NCBI GenBank assembly: GCA_027622975.1
Contig: JAQBVN010000003.1
Location: forward strand, 1 to 64,000
Direction of reading: 5' to 3'
Origin: Bacteroidota bacterium
GTDB lineage: Bacteria > Bacteroidota > Bacteroidia > Flavobacteriales_D > Sanyastnellaceae
DNA: 64,000 nucleotides
The notes beneath the pieces are model-generated. The model was not told the origin of the DNA. It ran no database searches and saw only the letters and a list, made by a program, of their open reading frames with translations. The translations under genes were made by a program, and so were the position numbers. Positions 34,394 through 43,950 of this stretch are shown piece after piece. Numbering within the stretch: the first letter of the stretch is position 1; each line of letters begins with the position of its first letter.

Positions 34394-34398
34394 GGCGT

Positions 34399-34406
34399 CA
34401 AAAGTA
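34399..34406 (-). promoter_or_regulatory. -7 promoter box of sppA, leaderless type
   Basis: TACTTTTG on the minus strand, then ACGCC, then ATG at 34393. On the opposite strand a TACCTTCG box at 34429-34436 may serve folK, so this 64-bp gap holds back-to-back promoters. Confidence 0.5.
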
Positions 34407-34457
34407 GGTCAAGGCTAGGGTTTGGGACTACCTTCGGAGCCAACGAAGGTGAAGAAA

Positions 34458-35006
34458 ATGCGAACCGTGTACTTGGGACTGGGCACCAACTTGGAAGACC
34501 GCGACAGGTGGTTGGACGAGGGATTGAAATTGCTGGAGGGGCGACTTGTGGAGCAGAGGTCAATTCGTGCCATGACGCTTTCACCGAGGTACGAAACCGA
34601 CGCATGGGGGATGGCGGAAGGTACCCCCGCATTTCTCAACATGGTGGTCGCCTTGGAGACGAATATGCCCCTTCCGGAACTGTTGTCGCTCGTCTTGGAC
34701 ATTGAACGCGAATGTGGTCGCGTTCGGCCCGCCCGCGCCGAAGGCTACACCAACCGCACCCTAGACCTCGACGTCCTGTGCACTGAAAACGGGGAAACGT
34801 GGAACGGCAAAGCGACGAACGGCCAACAACTGGAAGTGCCACACCCACGGATGACGGCCCGCCGGTTTGTGCTCCAGCCCCTGAGCGATTTGGACCCCAA
34901 CCTCCTACTTGACGGAACGACAGTGGCCCAAGCGCTCCAGGCATGCGATACGGAGCCTGCCGTTCGGTTGCATGTTCCCACCACCCAACCTTCCGAACGC
35001 ACGTAA
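34458..35006 (+). CDS. folK: 2-amino-4-hydroxy-6-hydroxymethyldihydropteridine pyrophosphokinase
   Basis: 182 aa from the ATG at 34458. HPPK signature YLGLGTNLEDR and the conserved NRTLDLDVL and VPHPRMTARRFVLQPL. It transfers pyrophosphate from ATP to the pterin in folate synthesis. Three bp separate it from the kinase gene downstream, an arrangement common in Bacteroidota. Confidence 0.94.
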   Translation: MRTVYLGLGTNLEDRDRWLDEGLKLLEGRLVEQRSIRAMTLSPRYETDAWGMAEGTPAFLNMVVALETNMPLPELLSLVLDIERECGRVRPARAEGYTNRTLDLDVLCTENGETWNGKATNGQQLEVPHPRMTARRFVLQPLSDLDPNLLLDGTTVAQALQACDTEPAVRLHVPTTQPSERT

Positions 35007-35009
35007 ACC

Positions 35010-35645
35010 ATGTACGCAAGCATTGCAATTGAAGGAGGCATTGGCGCGGGCAAGACCACGTTTGCGACGTGGTTGGCGAAAGATTTGGGCGCGGAATTGA
35101 TGCTCGAGCGATTCGAGGAGAACCCGTTCCTCGAGAAGTTTTACGAGAATCCCGAGGCGCACGCGTTCAGCGTGGAGCTGTCGTTTTTGGCCGACCGCTA
35201 CAAGCAGATGCAAAGCGCGATCAAGAGCCGCAATCTTTTCAAGCAGCGGCTGGTGGCGGATTACAGCTTCGCGAAGAGCCTGATTTTTGCGAAAGTCAAC
35301 TTGCCCAAAGACGAATTCAAGCTGTTCAACACCATGTTCCAAATGATGGCGGATCAGCTTCCCCAGCCAGAAGTGGTGGCGATTTTGGATCCTGGGCGTG
35401 AGCGTCAAGAAGCCCAAATCGTCAAGCGCGGCCGCGACTACGAACAAAACCTACCCAAGGGCTACCTCGAACGGGTGGCCAAAGGATACGCGGCCCACTA
35501 CAAGCACCACCGCGGATCGCGGGTGCTGTGGGTGGACACGTCGGCGCTGGATTTTGTGGCAAGTCCAGAAGAATTGAAGGTGCTGCGCGACACCATCTTG
35601 ACTCCGCGTAAGCCCGGCGTGCACCGCATCAAGGTGCGGCCCTAA
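35010..35645 (+). CDS. Deoxynucleoside kinase
   Basis: 211 aa. P-loop GGIGAGKTT at 9-17, FEENPFLEKFYENPE, and the SFLADRYKQM and ADYSFAKSLIF substrate segments of the dNK/dGK family. It phosphorylates deoxynucleosides (purine or pyrimidine, unclear) for salvage. Confidence 0.9.
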   Translation: MYASIAIEGGIGAGKTTFATWLAKDLGAELMLERFEENPFLEKFYENPEAHAFSVELSFLADRYKQMQSAIKSRNLFKQRLVADYSFAKSLIFAKVNLPKDEFKLFNTMFQMMADQLPQPEVVAILDPGRERQEAQIVKRGRDYEQNLPKGYLERVAKGYAAHYKHHRGSRVLWVDTSALDFVASPEELKVLRDTILTPRKPGVHRIKVRP

Positions 35646-35650
35646 CTTCG
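35643..35650 (+). promoter_or_regulatory. -7-like box, leaderless type
   Basis: TAACTTCG, then CGGC, then ATG at 35655. It overlaps the stop codon of the kinase gene. Confidence 0.3.
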
Positions 35651-35654
35651 CGGC

Positions 35655-36191
35655 ATGCCTTCGATTCCCCATGTGAAGAACGATCTCGTCGACCTGGCGG
35701 GCTGGCCTGAACTCGACGAGGTTGACGTCGTGGCTGTCCTTCCCTCCTATGCCAAGGCGCGTGCCGTGGTGTGGGGAAGCGTGGCGCTCGGAACGGGGCT
35801 GGTCGTGGCTGGTCCGTTGACCGCCATAGCCGTGTGGGGCGACAGCGCGCCCCCGTGGCAACTTTGGGTCATGTTAGGCGGAGTGTGGGCGCTTGTGATG
35901 GGGCTTTGGGGACTCGAAGAATGGAAGGGATGGCCTTTGCGTGGATACCTCGTTCGGGAACACGACGTGGTGTACCGCAGCGGATGGTGGTCGCGCACCG
36001 TTGTGGCCGTGCCGTTTTCACGCATCCAACACAGCGAAATCCAACAAGGACCATTGGGAAGGTGGCTGGGGTACTGCACCCTGAAACTCTACACGGCGGG
36101 TGCTGCAGGAGCCAACCTCGAAATCCCCGGGCTCAGCATGGCGACGGCGCGCAACATCCGTCGCCTGCTTGAAGACGGAAGCCATGACTGA
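35655..36191 (+). CDS. PH-domain (YdbS/bPH2-like) membrane protein
   Basis: 178 aa. Two hydrophobic segments (VVWGSVALGTGLVVAGPL; LWVMLGGVWALVMGLWGL) then a bacterial PH-like domain, with YLVREHDVVYRSGWWSRTVVAVPFSRIQHSEI, the hallmark of YdbS-type proteins. Known members sit in the inner membrane; molecular role poorly defined. Overlaps its larger partner by 8 bp. Confidence 0.85.
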   Translation: MPSIPHVKNDLVDLAGWPELDEVDVVAVLPSYAKARAVVWGSVALGTGLVVAGPLTAIAVWGDSAPPWQLWVMLGGVWALVMGLWGLEEWKGWPLRGYLVREHDVVYRSGWWSRTVVAVPFSRIQHSEIQQGPLGRWLGYCTLKLYTAGAAGANLEIPGLSMATARNIRRLLEDGSHD

Positions 36192-37752
36192 CGTTCGTTT
36201 CGCCTTCGAAGTGCCACGCCGCCAGCATGCCGTGGGCCTGCTCGTTCTCGTCGGATGGCAAGCCCAAAAGATGCTTCGCGCCGCTTGGCCCATTCTCCTG
36301 GCAGCGTACGTGCAACAAGAAGAGGACGCGAAATACTTTGCTTGGGCCCTCGCGGCCGGTGCCGTGTTGACGGTGGTAGGGGCTGTGCTCCATTTTTGGC
36401 GCTTTTCCTTCAATGTCAAAGAGGGCAAATTCCACGTCCACAAAGGGGTGTTGGTGCGGGAGAAAATCAACATCCCCCTCGAACGCGTCCAAGCCGTGCA
36501 CGTGGAGCAAAACTTGATCCAGCGCGCCTTTGGCGTGTGCGGTTTGCGCGTCGACACGGCCGGGTCCAGCGGGTCCGAATTGCGAATCCACGCCTTGAAA
36601 TGGGCCGAAGCCCAGGCTCTGCGCGAAATGCTGACCGCCGAGGACGAGCCTGTGGAGGTGCCAAACGAAAGCACACCTGAGTCGGAGCAACCGTCCACAA
36701 CTCGAACGACCGCCACGCGCTCCCCTCTGCTCGAACTCGACGTGCCAACGCTCCTCAAGGTAGGCCTCTCCCAAAACCACCTCGCGAAGGTCGCCTTCGC
36801 CATCGGCGGCGTGGTCACCTTTCAAGGCGTCGCGTGGGAGGTTGTCGCCGAGCTGTGGGCCAAAGTACCGGGACTTTGGCGGACCATCCTGCTCTTCCTC
36901 TCGCCCCTCCTGTTGGTGATTTCGCCGGTCGTCATCGCAACCGTAGCAGTGGCGATTTCGCTGGTCACAAGCGTGCTGAAGCACTGGCAGATGAGGCTCT
37001 GGGTGGAAGGATCTCGGGCCAAACGCACGGCAGCCCTCCACCTCACGCAAGGCCTTCTCAACCGACAATCGATGCAGATTCCTTTGCACAAGGTGCAGTG
37101 GGTCATGTGGGAGAGCACCTGGATCCGGCGCCTGTTCTCCATGGACACCGTCCACATTCGGCAGGCCGCGGCGGGCGGGGCCGTTGATGCGAGCCAGTCC
37201 GGCAACGGCGGGATGGACGGCGGCGGTGGCATGAAAATGGGGATTCCGGCGATGAACTCGAAGCGCACGAGGCGCCTTGAGGCACTCCTGTTTCCCTCCT
37301 GGCCGGAGCGCCGGCTGGTCACATTGCGGCCTGTGAAGTACGCGTTTTGGATCCGTTGGGTGAAGCGCGGGCTGATCTTGACGCCCCTTGCGGTCGGCGC
37401 GGGATGGGCGCTCGGGCTCGAATGGGGCATGGCCATGGGCGCGATGTGCTGGAGCTGGGTCGGATGGCTTTCGCGCAAGGTCCACCGTGGGCAATGGGCC
37501 ACCACGGACGGCAGGCACCTGAGCGCCCACCGGGGATGGCTCTTCCGCCGCCGCGTGATGATCGATTGGACCAAACTTCAGGCCGTTGAACTGACCCAAA
37601 ACCGCATTCACGCTAGGCGTGGCGTCGCCCACCTGACCTTCCACACGTCGTCCGGGGTGGCCCAACTCAGTTACTTGCCTGAAGCACAAGCCCGCCAACT
37701 TCGTGACTTGGCCGTTTCTCGCGTGGTCTCCCAACAAGGACCGTGGATGTGA
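36184..37752 (+). CDS. Multi-PH-domain (YdbT-like) membrane protein
   Basis: 522 aa from the ATG at 36184. Three bPH2 modules can be traced by their hallmark strands: FHVHKGVLVREKINIPLERVQAVHV, LTQGLLNRQSMQIPLHKVQWVM and LSAHRGWLFRRRVMIDWTKLQAVEL, each preceded by paired membrane helices. YdbS/YdbT pairs are common in bacteria; together they may form one membrane complex. A charged, Ser/Thr/Glu-rich linker lies near residues 155-185. Confidence 0.86.
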   Translation: MTDVRFAFEVPRRQHAVGLLVLVGWQAQKMLRAAWPILLAAYVQQEEDAKYFAWALAAGAVLTVVGAVLHFWRFSFNVKEGKFHVHKGVLVREKINIPLERVQAVHVEQNLIQRAFGVCGLRVDTAGSSGSELRIHALKWAEAQALREMLTAEDEPVEVPNESTPESEQPSTTRTTATRSPLLELDVPTLLKVGLSQNHLAKVAFAIGGVVTFQGVAWEVVAELWAKVPGLWRTILLFLSPLLLVISPVVIATVAVAISLVTSVLKHWQMRLWVEGSRAKRTAALHLTQGLLNRQSMQIPLHKVQWVMWESTWIRRLFSMDTVHIRQAAAGGAVDASQSGNGGMDGGGGMKMGIPAMNSKRTRRLEALLFPSWPERRLVTLRPVKYAFWIRWVKRGLILTPLAVGAGWALGLEWGMAMGAMCWSWVGWLSRKVHRGQWATTDGRHLSAHRGWLFRRRVMIDWTKLQAVELTQNRIHARRGVAHLTFHTSSGVAQLSYLPEAQARQLRDLAVSRVVSQQGPWM

Positions 37753-37779
37753 CCCTATCCTTGATGTACCTTGAACGGC

Positions 37780-39207
37780 ATGAAGCGAAGTGATTTTCTC
37801 AAATTAGGCGGACTCTTTGGAGGAGGTATGCTAGGCGGACTTGGGCTTTCTTCCAGCGGCTCGGGTTCATCAGACATGGGTACGTCTGACGCCGCCCGTC
37901 TCTCGAGCCTCGACTGGTCGCGAGTGAACGGGTCGATGCTCGACCACGCAGCGCCAGCCATCCCCAAGGTTCGTGTCGCGATGCTGGGTCTCGGCAACCG
38001 CGGCAGCTCTCTGATTGAAATGCTCGAATGGCTTGTTCAGCAAGGCCACGCCGAAATCACGGCGCTCTGCGACGTGCAAGCACCTTACGTCGCACGCGCC
38101 GCCGAGAAAGTTGCGACCTTCCAATCGCGCGTCCCGCTGTTGCTGGATGACCCGTCGGGCGAGGCGTGGCGGCAAGCTTGCAACCCGGACGTGGCCGATT
38201 TGGTCGTCATCGCCACCCCCTGGCACCTCCACACCCCCATGGCCCTGCACGCCATGGAGCAAGGACTCCATGCCGCGAGCGAAGTTCCCATTGCAACCAC
38301 CGAAGCCGATTGTCTTGAGCTGGTCACAACCTCTGAACGCACCAGGAAGCACTGCATCATGCTCGAGAACTGCTGCTACAACGGCGAGGAACTGTGGCTG
38401 TTGAACATGGTCAAGCAGGGCGTATTTGGGGACGTGACACATGCGGAATGCGCCTACTTGCACGACCTCCGGGCCCTGCTCCTCGACGCGACCTACTACC
38501 ACAACCGTTGGCGCTTGCGCGAACACCTCGAACGAGATGGAAACCTGTACACCACCCATGGGCTTGGACCCGTGTGCATGTACATGGACGTGCTGCGCGG
38601 AGACAACCTCAGCCACCTCGTATCGATGAGTTCCAACGAAGCCGCGCTGTCGAAAGCATTGAGGGAAGCCGAGGACCCCGAGCTCCAAGCAATGGCGTCG
38701 CAAGTGAAATGCGGAGACGTCAACACCACGTTGATTCGGACGACCCACGGCAAAAGCATCCTGCTTCAATTTGACACGCACACCGGACGACCATACTCTC
38801 GGCTCAACAAACTATGCGGCACAGGAGCCACGCATTACGGCTACCCTTCGCGTTTGTACCTCGATCACGGCCCGACCTGGGATTGGCACCGTTGGCAAGA
38901 CGACGAAGCCTACGACGCCGCTCGTGCCGAGTACGACCATCCGCTCTGGGCCAGTTTGAAAGAGGGCATCACTGCAAATCAACAAGGCCACGGGGGCATG
39001 GACTTCGTGATGATGTACAGGCTCATTCGGTGCTTGAATGAAGGGGTCGCGCTCGATTTGAGCGTCTATGACGGGGCGTTGTGGAGCCTTGTTGGGGTTT
39101 TAAGTGAGCGATCAGTGGCCCAAGGGAATGAACGTGTGGATGTGCCTGACGTCAGCGGAGGCGCATGGACTTCCAAATCAAGTCATCCCGTTTTCCGTGA
39201 AATCTAG
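37780..39207 (+). CDS. Gfo/Idh/MocA-family protein, GH109-like (alpha-N-acetylgalactosaminidase type)
   Basis: 475 aa. An N-terminal hydrophobic Gly-rich leader (MKRSDFLKLGGLFGGGMLGG) suggests export, though the twin-arginine pair is KR rather than RR. NAD-binding Rossmann motif MLGLGNRGSS, then the GH109 pattern: ATPWHLHTPMALHAMEQG, EVPIATTEADC, HCIMLENCCY, YLHDLR, RDGNLYTTHGLGP, RGDNLSHLVSMSS. GH109 enzymes cleave alpha-GalNAc through an NAD+-dependent mechanism. Substrate here is not proven. It stands after the PH genes (27 bp gap) without other carbohydrate genes. Confidence 0.85.
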   Translation: MKRSDFLKLGGLFGGGMLGGLGLSSSGSGSSDMGTSDAARLSSLDWSRVNGSMLDHAAPAIPKVRVAMLGLGNRGSSLIEMLEWLVQQGHAEITALCDVQAPYVARAAEKVATFQSRVPLLLDDPSGEAWRQACNPDVADLVVIATPWHLHTPMALHAMEQGLHAASEVPIATTEADCLELVTTSERTRKHCIMLENCCYNGEELWLLNMVKQGVFGDVTHAECAYLHDLRALLLDATYYHNRWRLREHLERDGNLYTTHGLGPVCMYMDVLRGDNLSHLVSMSSNEAALSKALREAEDPELQAMASQVKCGDVNTTLIRTTHGKSILLQFDTHTGRPYSRLNKLCGTGATHYGYPSRLYLDHGPTWDWHRWQDDEAYDAARAEYDHPLWASLKEGITANQQGHGGMDFVMMYRLIRCLNEGVALDLSVYDGALWSLVGVLSERSVAQGNERVDVPDVSGGAWTSKSSHPVFREI

Positions 39208-39231
39208 TCGAACCGGTCATCGGTCATAGGC

Positions 39232-41640
39232 ATGAGAATCGGTTCTATTTTTGGGCGCATGAAACAAGGATGGATTGGATGTTTGGTCACGGGCGCGATG
39301 GTCTTTGGAACCTCAGGTGCGTGGGGCCAAGTGGATGACGAGTTTTGGTTTGTGGCCCCCGAAGTGACTTCATTGCATGGTGACAGCCCCGTTTTGTTGC
39401 GATTTGCCACTTTTGACGTCCCGGCCGATGTGGTGGTCGACATGCCCGCCAACGGCAACTACCTGCCACTGAATGTGACCATTCCAGCCAACAGCGCCTT
39501 GTCCATTGATTTGACCGATTCACTGTCATGGTATGAAAACCAACCTTTTAACGAAGTATTAGACAAAGGAATCCACATCACGAGTTCGGCCAACATTTCC
39601 GCCTACTACGAAGTCAATCGCATCAACAATCCTGACATTTTCGCCTTGAAAGGTGACAATGCGTTGGGAACCTCTTTTCATTTGCCCTTCCAAAACTTCA
39701 CGAGCAATGGATACACGTCCTCCCCTGCGGGATTTGACGTGGTAGCCACCGAGGACAACACCGTGATTACAATCACACCCACTCAAGATCTCGTGGGACA
39801 TCCTGCGGGAATTTCTTTTGATGTGGTTTTGCCTTTTGCTGGTTCAACCTATTCTGGCAGAGCAGCGGGAACGAGTGCGGCAGCACATCCCACGGGGACC
39901 ACCATCGCGTCATCTGCGCCTGTGGCAGTGACGCTTTCGGACGATTCCTGCAGCGGCATAATTTTTGGCGGATGTGCTGATTTGATGGGAGACCAATTGG
40001 TTCCGGACAACATCTTAGGGACGGAATACATTGCGGTTCATGGGTACTTGGCGGGTGACGACAGAATCCAAATTTTGGCCACGGTGAATAACACCACGGT
40101 GCAAGTCGATGGCGCGCTGTTGGCCACCCTGCAGGCAGGGGAAGCTTATCAACATGTGCTCAACACCCCTTCGGCGTTCATCGAAACTTCTGAGCCAGCC
40201 GCGGTTTGGCAATCCACTGGCTTCGGATGTGAACTTGGTGGAGCGCAGCTTCCAAGTGTCAAATGCACGGGGTCGAATGCCACCGTCTTTGTTCGTTCCA
40301 CCAGCGAAACCATGCGATTCAATCTGTTAGTTCCCGCTGGTGGGGAGGGCAATTTCTTGTTCAATGGTACCTCGGGCGTGATCACTGCCAGCATGTTTGC
40401 CATTGTTCCGGGCAATCCCAACTGGATGTTTGCCCAAGTCACCACGCTCGAAGGCATGATCCCCGTAGGAGGGGCCACCCGAATTGAAAACACAAGCCAT
40501 GTCTTCCACATGGGAATCATCAACGGTGGTGCAAGCTCTGGAACCAGGTATGGCTATTTCTCAGATTACGGAGCATTGCAGTATCAAGCGATCAACCAAT
40601 CCCTTGACCCCTGTGTGGGGGACCCCCTCGTGCTTGAGGTCTTACCCGTAGAAAATGGGTTGTACCAATGGAGTGGACCCAACAATTTTACTTCGACCGG
40701 GTTGAGCGTGAACCTGGGCTTCGCCACAGACAATGTGGCGGGCAACTACGTCATTCAAGGCTACACGGGTGAATGCGAAATTCAAAACGACACAATCGAA
40801 GTGACGGTTCACCAGCCGCTCGGACCTCCTGCCTTGTCGGGTGATTTGGCTGCGTGCCTTGGTCAAACCATCACCTTCTCGTCATCCTCAGCCTCAACAA
40901 CGTGGACAGGACCCGACGGATTCAACGCAACAGGGGAATTTGTGGTTCTGCCAAACATTGGGCTTCAAGATGCCGGTGTGTATGTCGCGACCTTGCCCGA
41001 TCCCTATTGTCCGGCATTGTCTGATTCACTGACTGTGACGGTGTACACACCCGAGGATTTGGCGATGGATTGGGAAGATGAACGTGAGATTTGTTTTGGA
41101 GAACAAACATGGGTCAATCTCCCATCAGAGTTGGCCGTGGAAAACCCCACCGTTGAATGGTGGTTTGTGGATGAATCAGGCAGCGACCCCGTGTTGATCT
41201 CAACCGAAGCGAGCCTTCTCGTCAACACCCCCGGTTTGTATTTCGCCGAATCCACCACACCTCCCCCCTGCACCGCGACAAGCACGGGAGAAATTGTGGT
41301 TCTGCGTGCAGATTGTGATTTGATCATCCCCAACGTCATCACCCCGAGAAATGACGATTTGAACAACCGCTTTTTTGTGCCCAACCTCGCCCAATTCCCT
41401 GGCAGTTCTGTGCGGATTTACAACCGATGGGGACAAACCATTTTCCAACACGATGACTTTGGAAGCACGGCGGGTTGGTTGCCGGATCCTGACACGTCTG
41501 AGGGTGTGTACTACTACGTCATGAACATCGCCCACACCAACGAGGCCGTGCGAATCACCACTGAAAATGGCGTCACTGAATTGACTGAATTTGGACCGGT
41601 TGAAGTTCATGGATCGTTCATGCTGTTCAAAGGTCCCTGA
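39232..41640 (+). CDS. T9SS type B protein with IgGFc-binding-like N-terminal domain
   Basis: 802 aa; start at 39232 or 39259. Signal peptide ends near GAWGQ. The first ~430 residues look like the IgGFc-binding N-terminal fold (repeated FDVVATEDNTVITITP, ILGTEYIAVHG, VNNTTVQVDG, and AVWQSTGF). Two Ig-like/PKD-like beta domains follow (ENGLYQWSGPNNFTSTG; FSSSSASTTWTGPDG). The C-terminus is a gliding-motility-type (type B) sorting domain (IPNVITPRNDDLNNRF... VRIYNRWGQTIF). Inference: a cell-surface adhesive protein. Confidence 0.85.
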   Translation: MRIGSIFGRMKQGWIGCLVTGAMVFGTSGAWGQVDDEFWFVAPEVTSLHGDSPVLLRFATFDVPADVVVDMPANGNYLPLNVTIPANSALSIDLTDSLSWYENQPFNEVLDKGIHITSSANISAYYEVNRINNPDIFALKGDNALGTSFHLPFQNFTSNGYTSSPAGFDVVATEDNTVITITPTQDLVGHPAGISFDVVLPFAGSTYSGRAAGTSAAAHPTGTTIASSAPVAVTLSDDSCSGIIFGGCADLMGDQLVPDNILGTEYIAVHGYLAGDDRIQILATVNNTTVQVDGALLATLQAGEAYQHVLNTPSAFIETSEPAAVWQSTGFGCELGGAQLPSVKCTGSNATVFVRSTSETMRFNLLVPAGGEGNFLFNGTSGVITASMFAIVPGNPNWMFAQVTTLEGMIPVGGATRIENTSHVFHMGIINGGASSGTRYGYFSDYGALQYQAINQSLDPCVGDPLVLEVLPVENGLYQWSGPNNFTSTGLSVNLGFATDNVAGNYVIQGYTGECEIQNDTIEVTVHQPLGPPALSGDLAACLGQTITFSSSSASTTWTGPDGFNATGEFVVLPNIGLQDAGVYVATLPDPYCPALSDSLTVTVYTPEDLAMDWEDEREICFGEQTWVNLPSELAVENPTVEWWFVDESGSDPVLISTEASLLVNTPGLYFAESTTPPPCTATSTGEIVVLRADCDLIIPNVITPRNDDLNNRFFVPNLAQFPGSSVRIYNRWGQTIFQHDDFGSTAGWLPDPDTSEGVYYYVMNIAHTNEAVRITTENGVTELTEFGPVEVHGSFMLFKGP

Positions 41641-41663
41641 GGTCCGACCTGAGGATTCCTAGG

Positions 41664-43040
41664 TCATTCGTCAGATTCCAAACCGTGGGATGGCGTGGCA
41701 TCCGGCAAGTCGAGCAACTGGGCACTTTCCCGCGCCTCCAACGTAGCCACGTCACGAAGCTTGCGCTCCATCTGGTTGGTCCGTGTGTTGCGGAGTTTTT
41801 CCAATTCTGACTTCGCCTTGCCCAAACGGTCATCCACCCGCTCGAGTTGCTCGCTGAATTTCCCAAACTCAGTTTTCACTGCCTCGAGTATTTTCCAGAC
41901 CTCACTGCTTCTCTTGGTGACGGCCAACGTTCGGAATCCCATTTGCAAGCTATTCAAAAGCGCTGACATGGTGGTGGGACCCGTCACTGTGATGCGGTAC
42001 TTGCGTTGGAGTGTTTCAAACACCCCGGGATGCCTCAACACTTCAGCATACAAGCTTTCTACCGGCAAGAACATCACCCCAAATTCCGTGGTGTAAGGCG
42101 CCTCGAGGTATTTCTCGCTGATGTCTTTGGCGAAAGACTCGATGGTTCGAGCCAATGCCTTTTCCGCTGCCTGGATGCTCGCCAAGTCGCCCAGCTCTCG
42201 CGCATTGATGAGATCCTCGTAGCCCTTCAATGGAAATTTCGAATCAATGGGAAGCCAAACCGACTCATTGTCTCCCTGCCCAGGCATGCGAACTGCAAAC
42301 TCCACCCGCTCACTGCTTCCTGGCCTCGTCGCAATATTCTCTTCAAATTGTTCTCTTGCAAGCATCTGCTCCAAAATGTTTCCCAATTGGTATTCGCCCA
42401 GAATGCCCTTGGTTTTGACATTGCTCAAAACCTTTTTCAAATCCCCCACTCCGCTGGCCAATGATTGCATCTCCCCCAACCCCTTGTGAACCTGTTCCAA
42501 GCGATCACTGACCAACTTGAAACTATCTCCCAGTCGTTTTTCAAGGGTTGATTGCAGCTTTTCATCCACCGTCTTTCGCATCTCCTCCAACCTGTTTCCG
42601 TTGTCCTCTCGAATCTCCTTGAGCTGCTTATCTACGGTCTCCCGCACATCTTTCACGGCGTCCACGGCTGTTTTTCCCTGCTGGTCCAATTGCAAGAGCA
42701 AATCTCCAAACTGCTGACGCAAAAGCCCTTGCAATTCCTTGGCATCCTCATCGAGATGCTTTTCAAAACTCGAAAGGTTGTTTCTCAGCTCCTCTCTTTG
42801 AGCTTGAGCCTGGTCGCTTGCCTCCTTTCGATTTCTCGAAAACTCATCTCGTACACGACCTTCTTGGTCTGAAAGAACCATGCGGAGGTCCAACTCTTCA
42901 CCTGACCGAAGGCCTGGTCCATCCTGTTTCTCCTTCATGCGCATCAACATCACACAGGCGAGAAATCCAAACAACGCGGAAAGGGAGGCAAGGGCAGTCA
43001 GAATCATGGGATGGTGGGAGGACGAGCCAACTCGGATCAT
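41664..43040 (-). CDS. rmuC: DNA recombination protein RmuC
   Basis: 458 aa. N-terminal membrane segment (ILTALASLSALFGFLACVML), then a long coiled coil from ~45 to 200, then the RmuC nuclease-like domain with KTKGILGEYQLGNILEQML, LPIDSKFPLKGYEDL and YTTEFGVMFLPVESLYAEVL. Linked to limiting DNA inversions and other rearrangements in E. coli. The ATG at 43040 is favoured because a perfect TACATTTG box lies 10 nt upstream; an ATG at 43007 is the alternative. Confidence 0.93.
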   Translation of the reverse strand: MIRVGSSSHHPMILTALASLSALFGFLACVMLMRMKEKQDGPGLRSGEELDLRMVLSDQEGRVRDEFSRNRKEASDQAQAQREELRNNLSSFEKHLDEDAKELQGLLRQQFGDLLLQLDQQGKTAVDAVKDVRETVDKQLKEIREDNGNRLEEMRKTVDEKLQSTLEKRLGDSFKLVSDRLEQVHKGLGEMQSLASGVGDLKKVLSNVKTKGILGEYQLGNILEQMLAREQFEENIATRPGSSERVEFAVRMPGQGDNESVWLPIDSKFPLKGYEDLINARELGDLASIQAAEKALARTIESFAKDISEKYLEAPYTTEFGVMFLPVESLYAEVLRHPGVFETLQRKYRITVTGPTTMSALLNSLQMGFRTLAVTKRSSEVWKILEAVKTEFGKFSEQLERVDDRLGKAKSELEKLRNTRTNQMERKLRDVATLEARESAQLLDLPDATPSHGLESDE

Positions 43041-43050
43041 CCGTCCATGC

Positions 43051-43058
43051 CAAATGTA
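43051..43058 (-). promoter_or_regulatory. -7 promoter box of rmuC
   Basis: TACATTTG on the minus strand, perfect TAnnTTTG, 10 nt before ATG 43040. Confidence 0.5.
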
Positions 43059-43168
43059 ACCAGACAGCGCAGGCTGACGCCCGCTCTTTCCATGGAAGGA
43101 CCCTCAAAACTTGCAAGGAAGTTGTGATCATGCAGAGAAAAACGAAGAACCTGCTATCTTCACCAAGG

Positions 43169-43942
43169 ATGGAACAGGCGAGATTAAACATCGTGGTGGT
43201 CGAGGACGAGGCCATCATTGCAGAGCAACTCATGATGACTTTGCAATCTCTGGGGTTTAGACCTTGGGGACCCGCCATGACCTTGCAAGAAGCCAAAGGT
43301 TATGTGGCTCGTGGCCCCGCCGATTTGGTCTTGATTGACATTCATCTTCAAGAAAAACATGACGGCATCGAACTTGGCCAGTACTTGAAGCGCCAAAACA
43401 GAATCCCGCACGTCTACGTGACGGCAAATGCGGATTCAGGCACCGTGGAATTGGCCAAACAGACGACTCCCATGGGATTCATCGTCAAGCCATTTCAAGC
43501 GTCCAATGTGTACAGCAGCATTGAAGTTGCCATGGCCAATTGGGAATTGATGCACCCGGCGGCGCTCGATCAGCATGTTGAGGTCATGGATGATGACATC
43601 AACTACAACCACGAACTCCGCGTGCTTTTTGTCACGGTGAATGGAAACCAGGTTCGATTGTTCACTTACGAAATTGCGCATGTGCGAAGTGCCCATGTGT
43701 ATGTGGAATTTCACATGCAAAACAGGGACGTCCATGTCGTTCGAACTTCCATGAACAAGGTCGAAGACACCCTGCCTCCCGACCGATTCGTGCGTGTGCA
43801 TCGAAGCCATTTGGTCAACATCAGCTACGCGGAACATTTTGACGGACGTCAATTGACTGTCCACGGCAAGAAAATCCCCGTGAGCAAGACCAACAAGAAA
43901 AGGTTGGTGGATCGATTTCCTTCGCTGCGCGACAGGGTCTAA
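43169..43942 (+). CDS. LytTR-family response regulator
   Basis: 257 aa from the ATG at 43169 (MEQARLNIVVVEDEAI); an in-frame ATG at 43130 is possible. Receiver domain with VVEDEAI, phospho-acceptor Asp in LVLIDIHL, a Thr in VYVTANAD and Lys in FIVKPFQ. C-terminal LytTR DNA-binding domain (TYEIAHVRSAHVYVEFHM... FVRVHRSHLVNISYAEHF). It sits 8 bp before its presumed partner kinase. Confidence 0.9.
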   Translation: MEQARLNIVVVEDEAIIAEQLMMTLQSLGFRPWGPAMTLQEAKGYVARGPADLVLIDIHLQEKHDGIELGQYLKRQNRIPHVYVTANADSGTVELAKQTTPMGFIVKPFQASNVYSSIEVAMANWELMHPAALDQHVEVMDDDINYNHELRVLFVTVNGNQVRLFTYEIAHVRSAHVYVEFHMQNRDVHVVRTSMNKVEDTLPPDRFVRVHRSHLVNISYAEHFDGRQLTVHGKKIPVSKTNKKRLVDRFPSLRDRV

Positions 43943-43950
43943 GTGAGCCC

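Noticed and set aside
36133-37737. 534-codon minus frame
   Set aside because: Antisense to the PH-domain protein in a GC-rich region; Arg/His/Pro-rich shadow.
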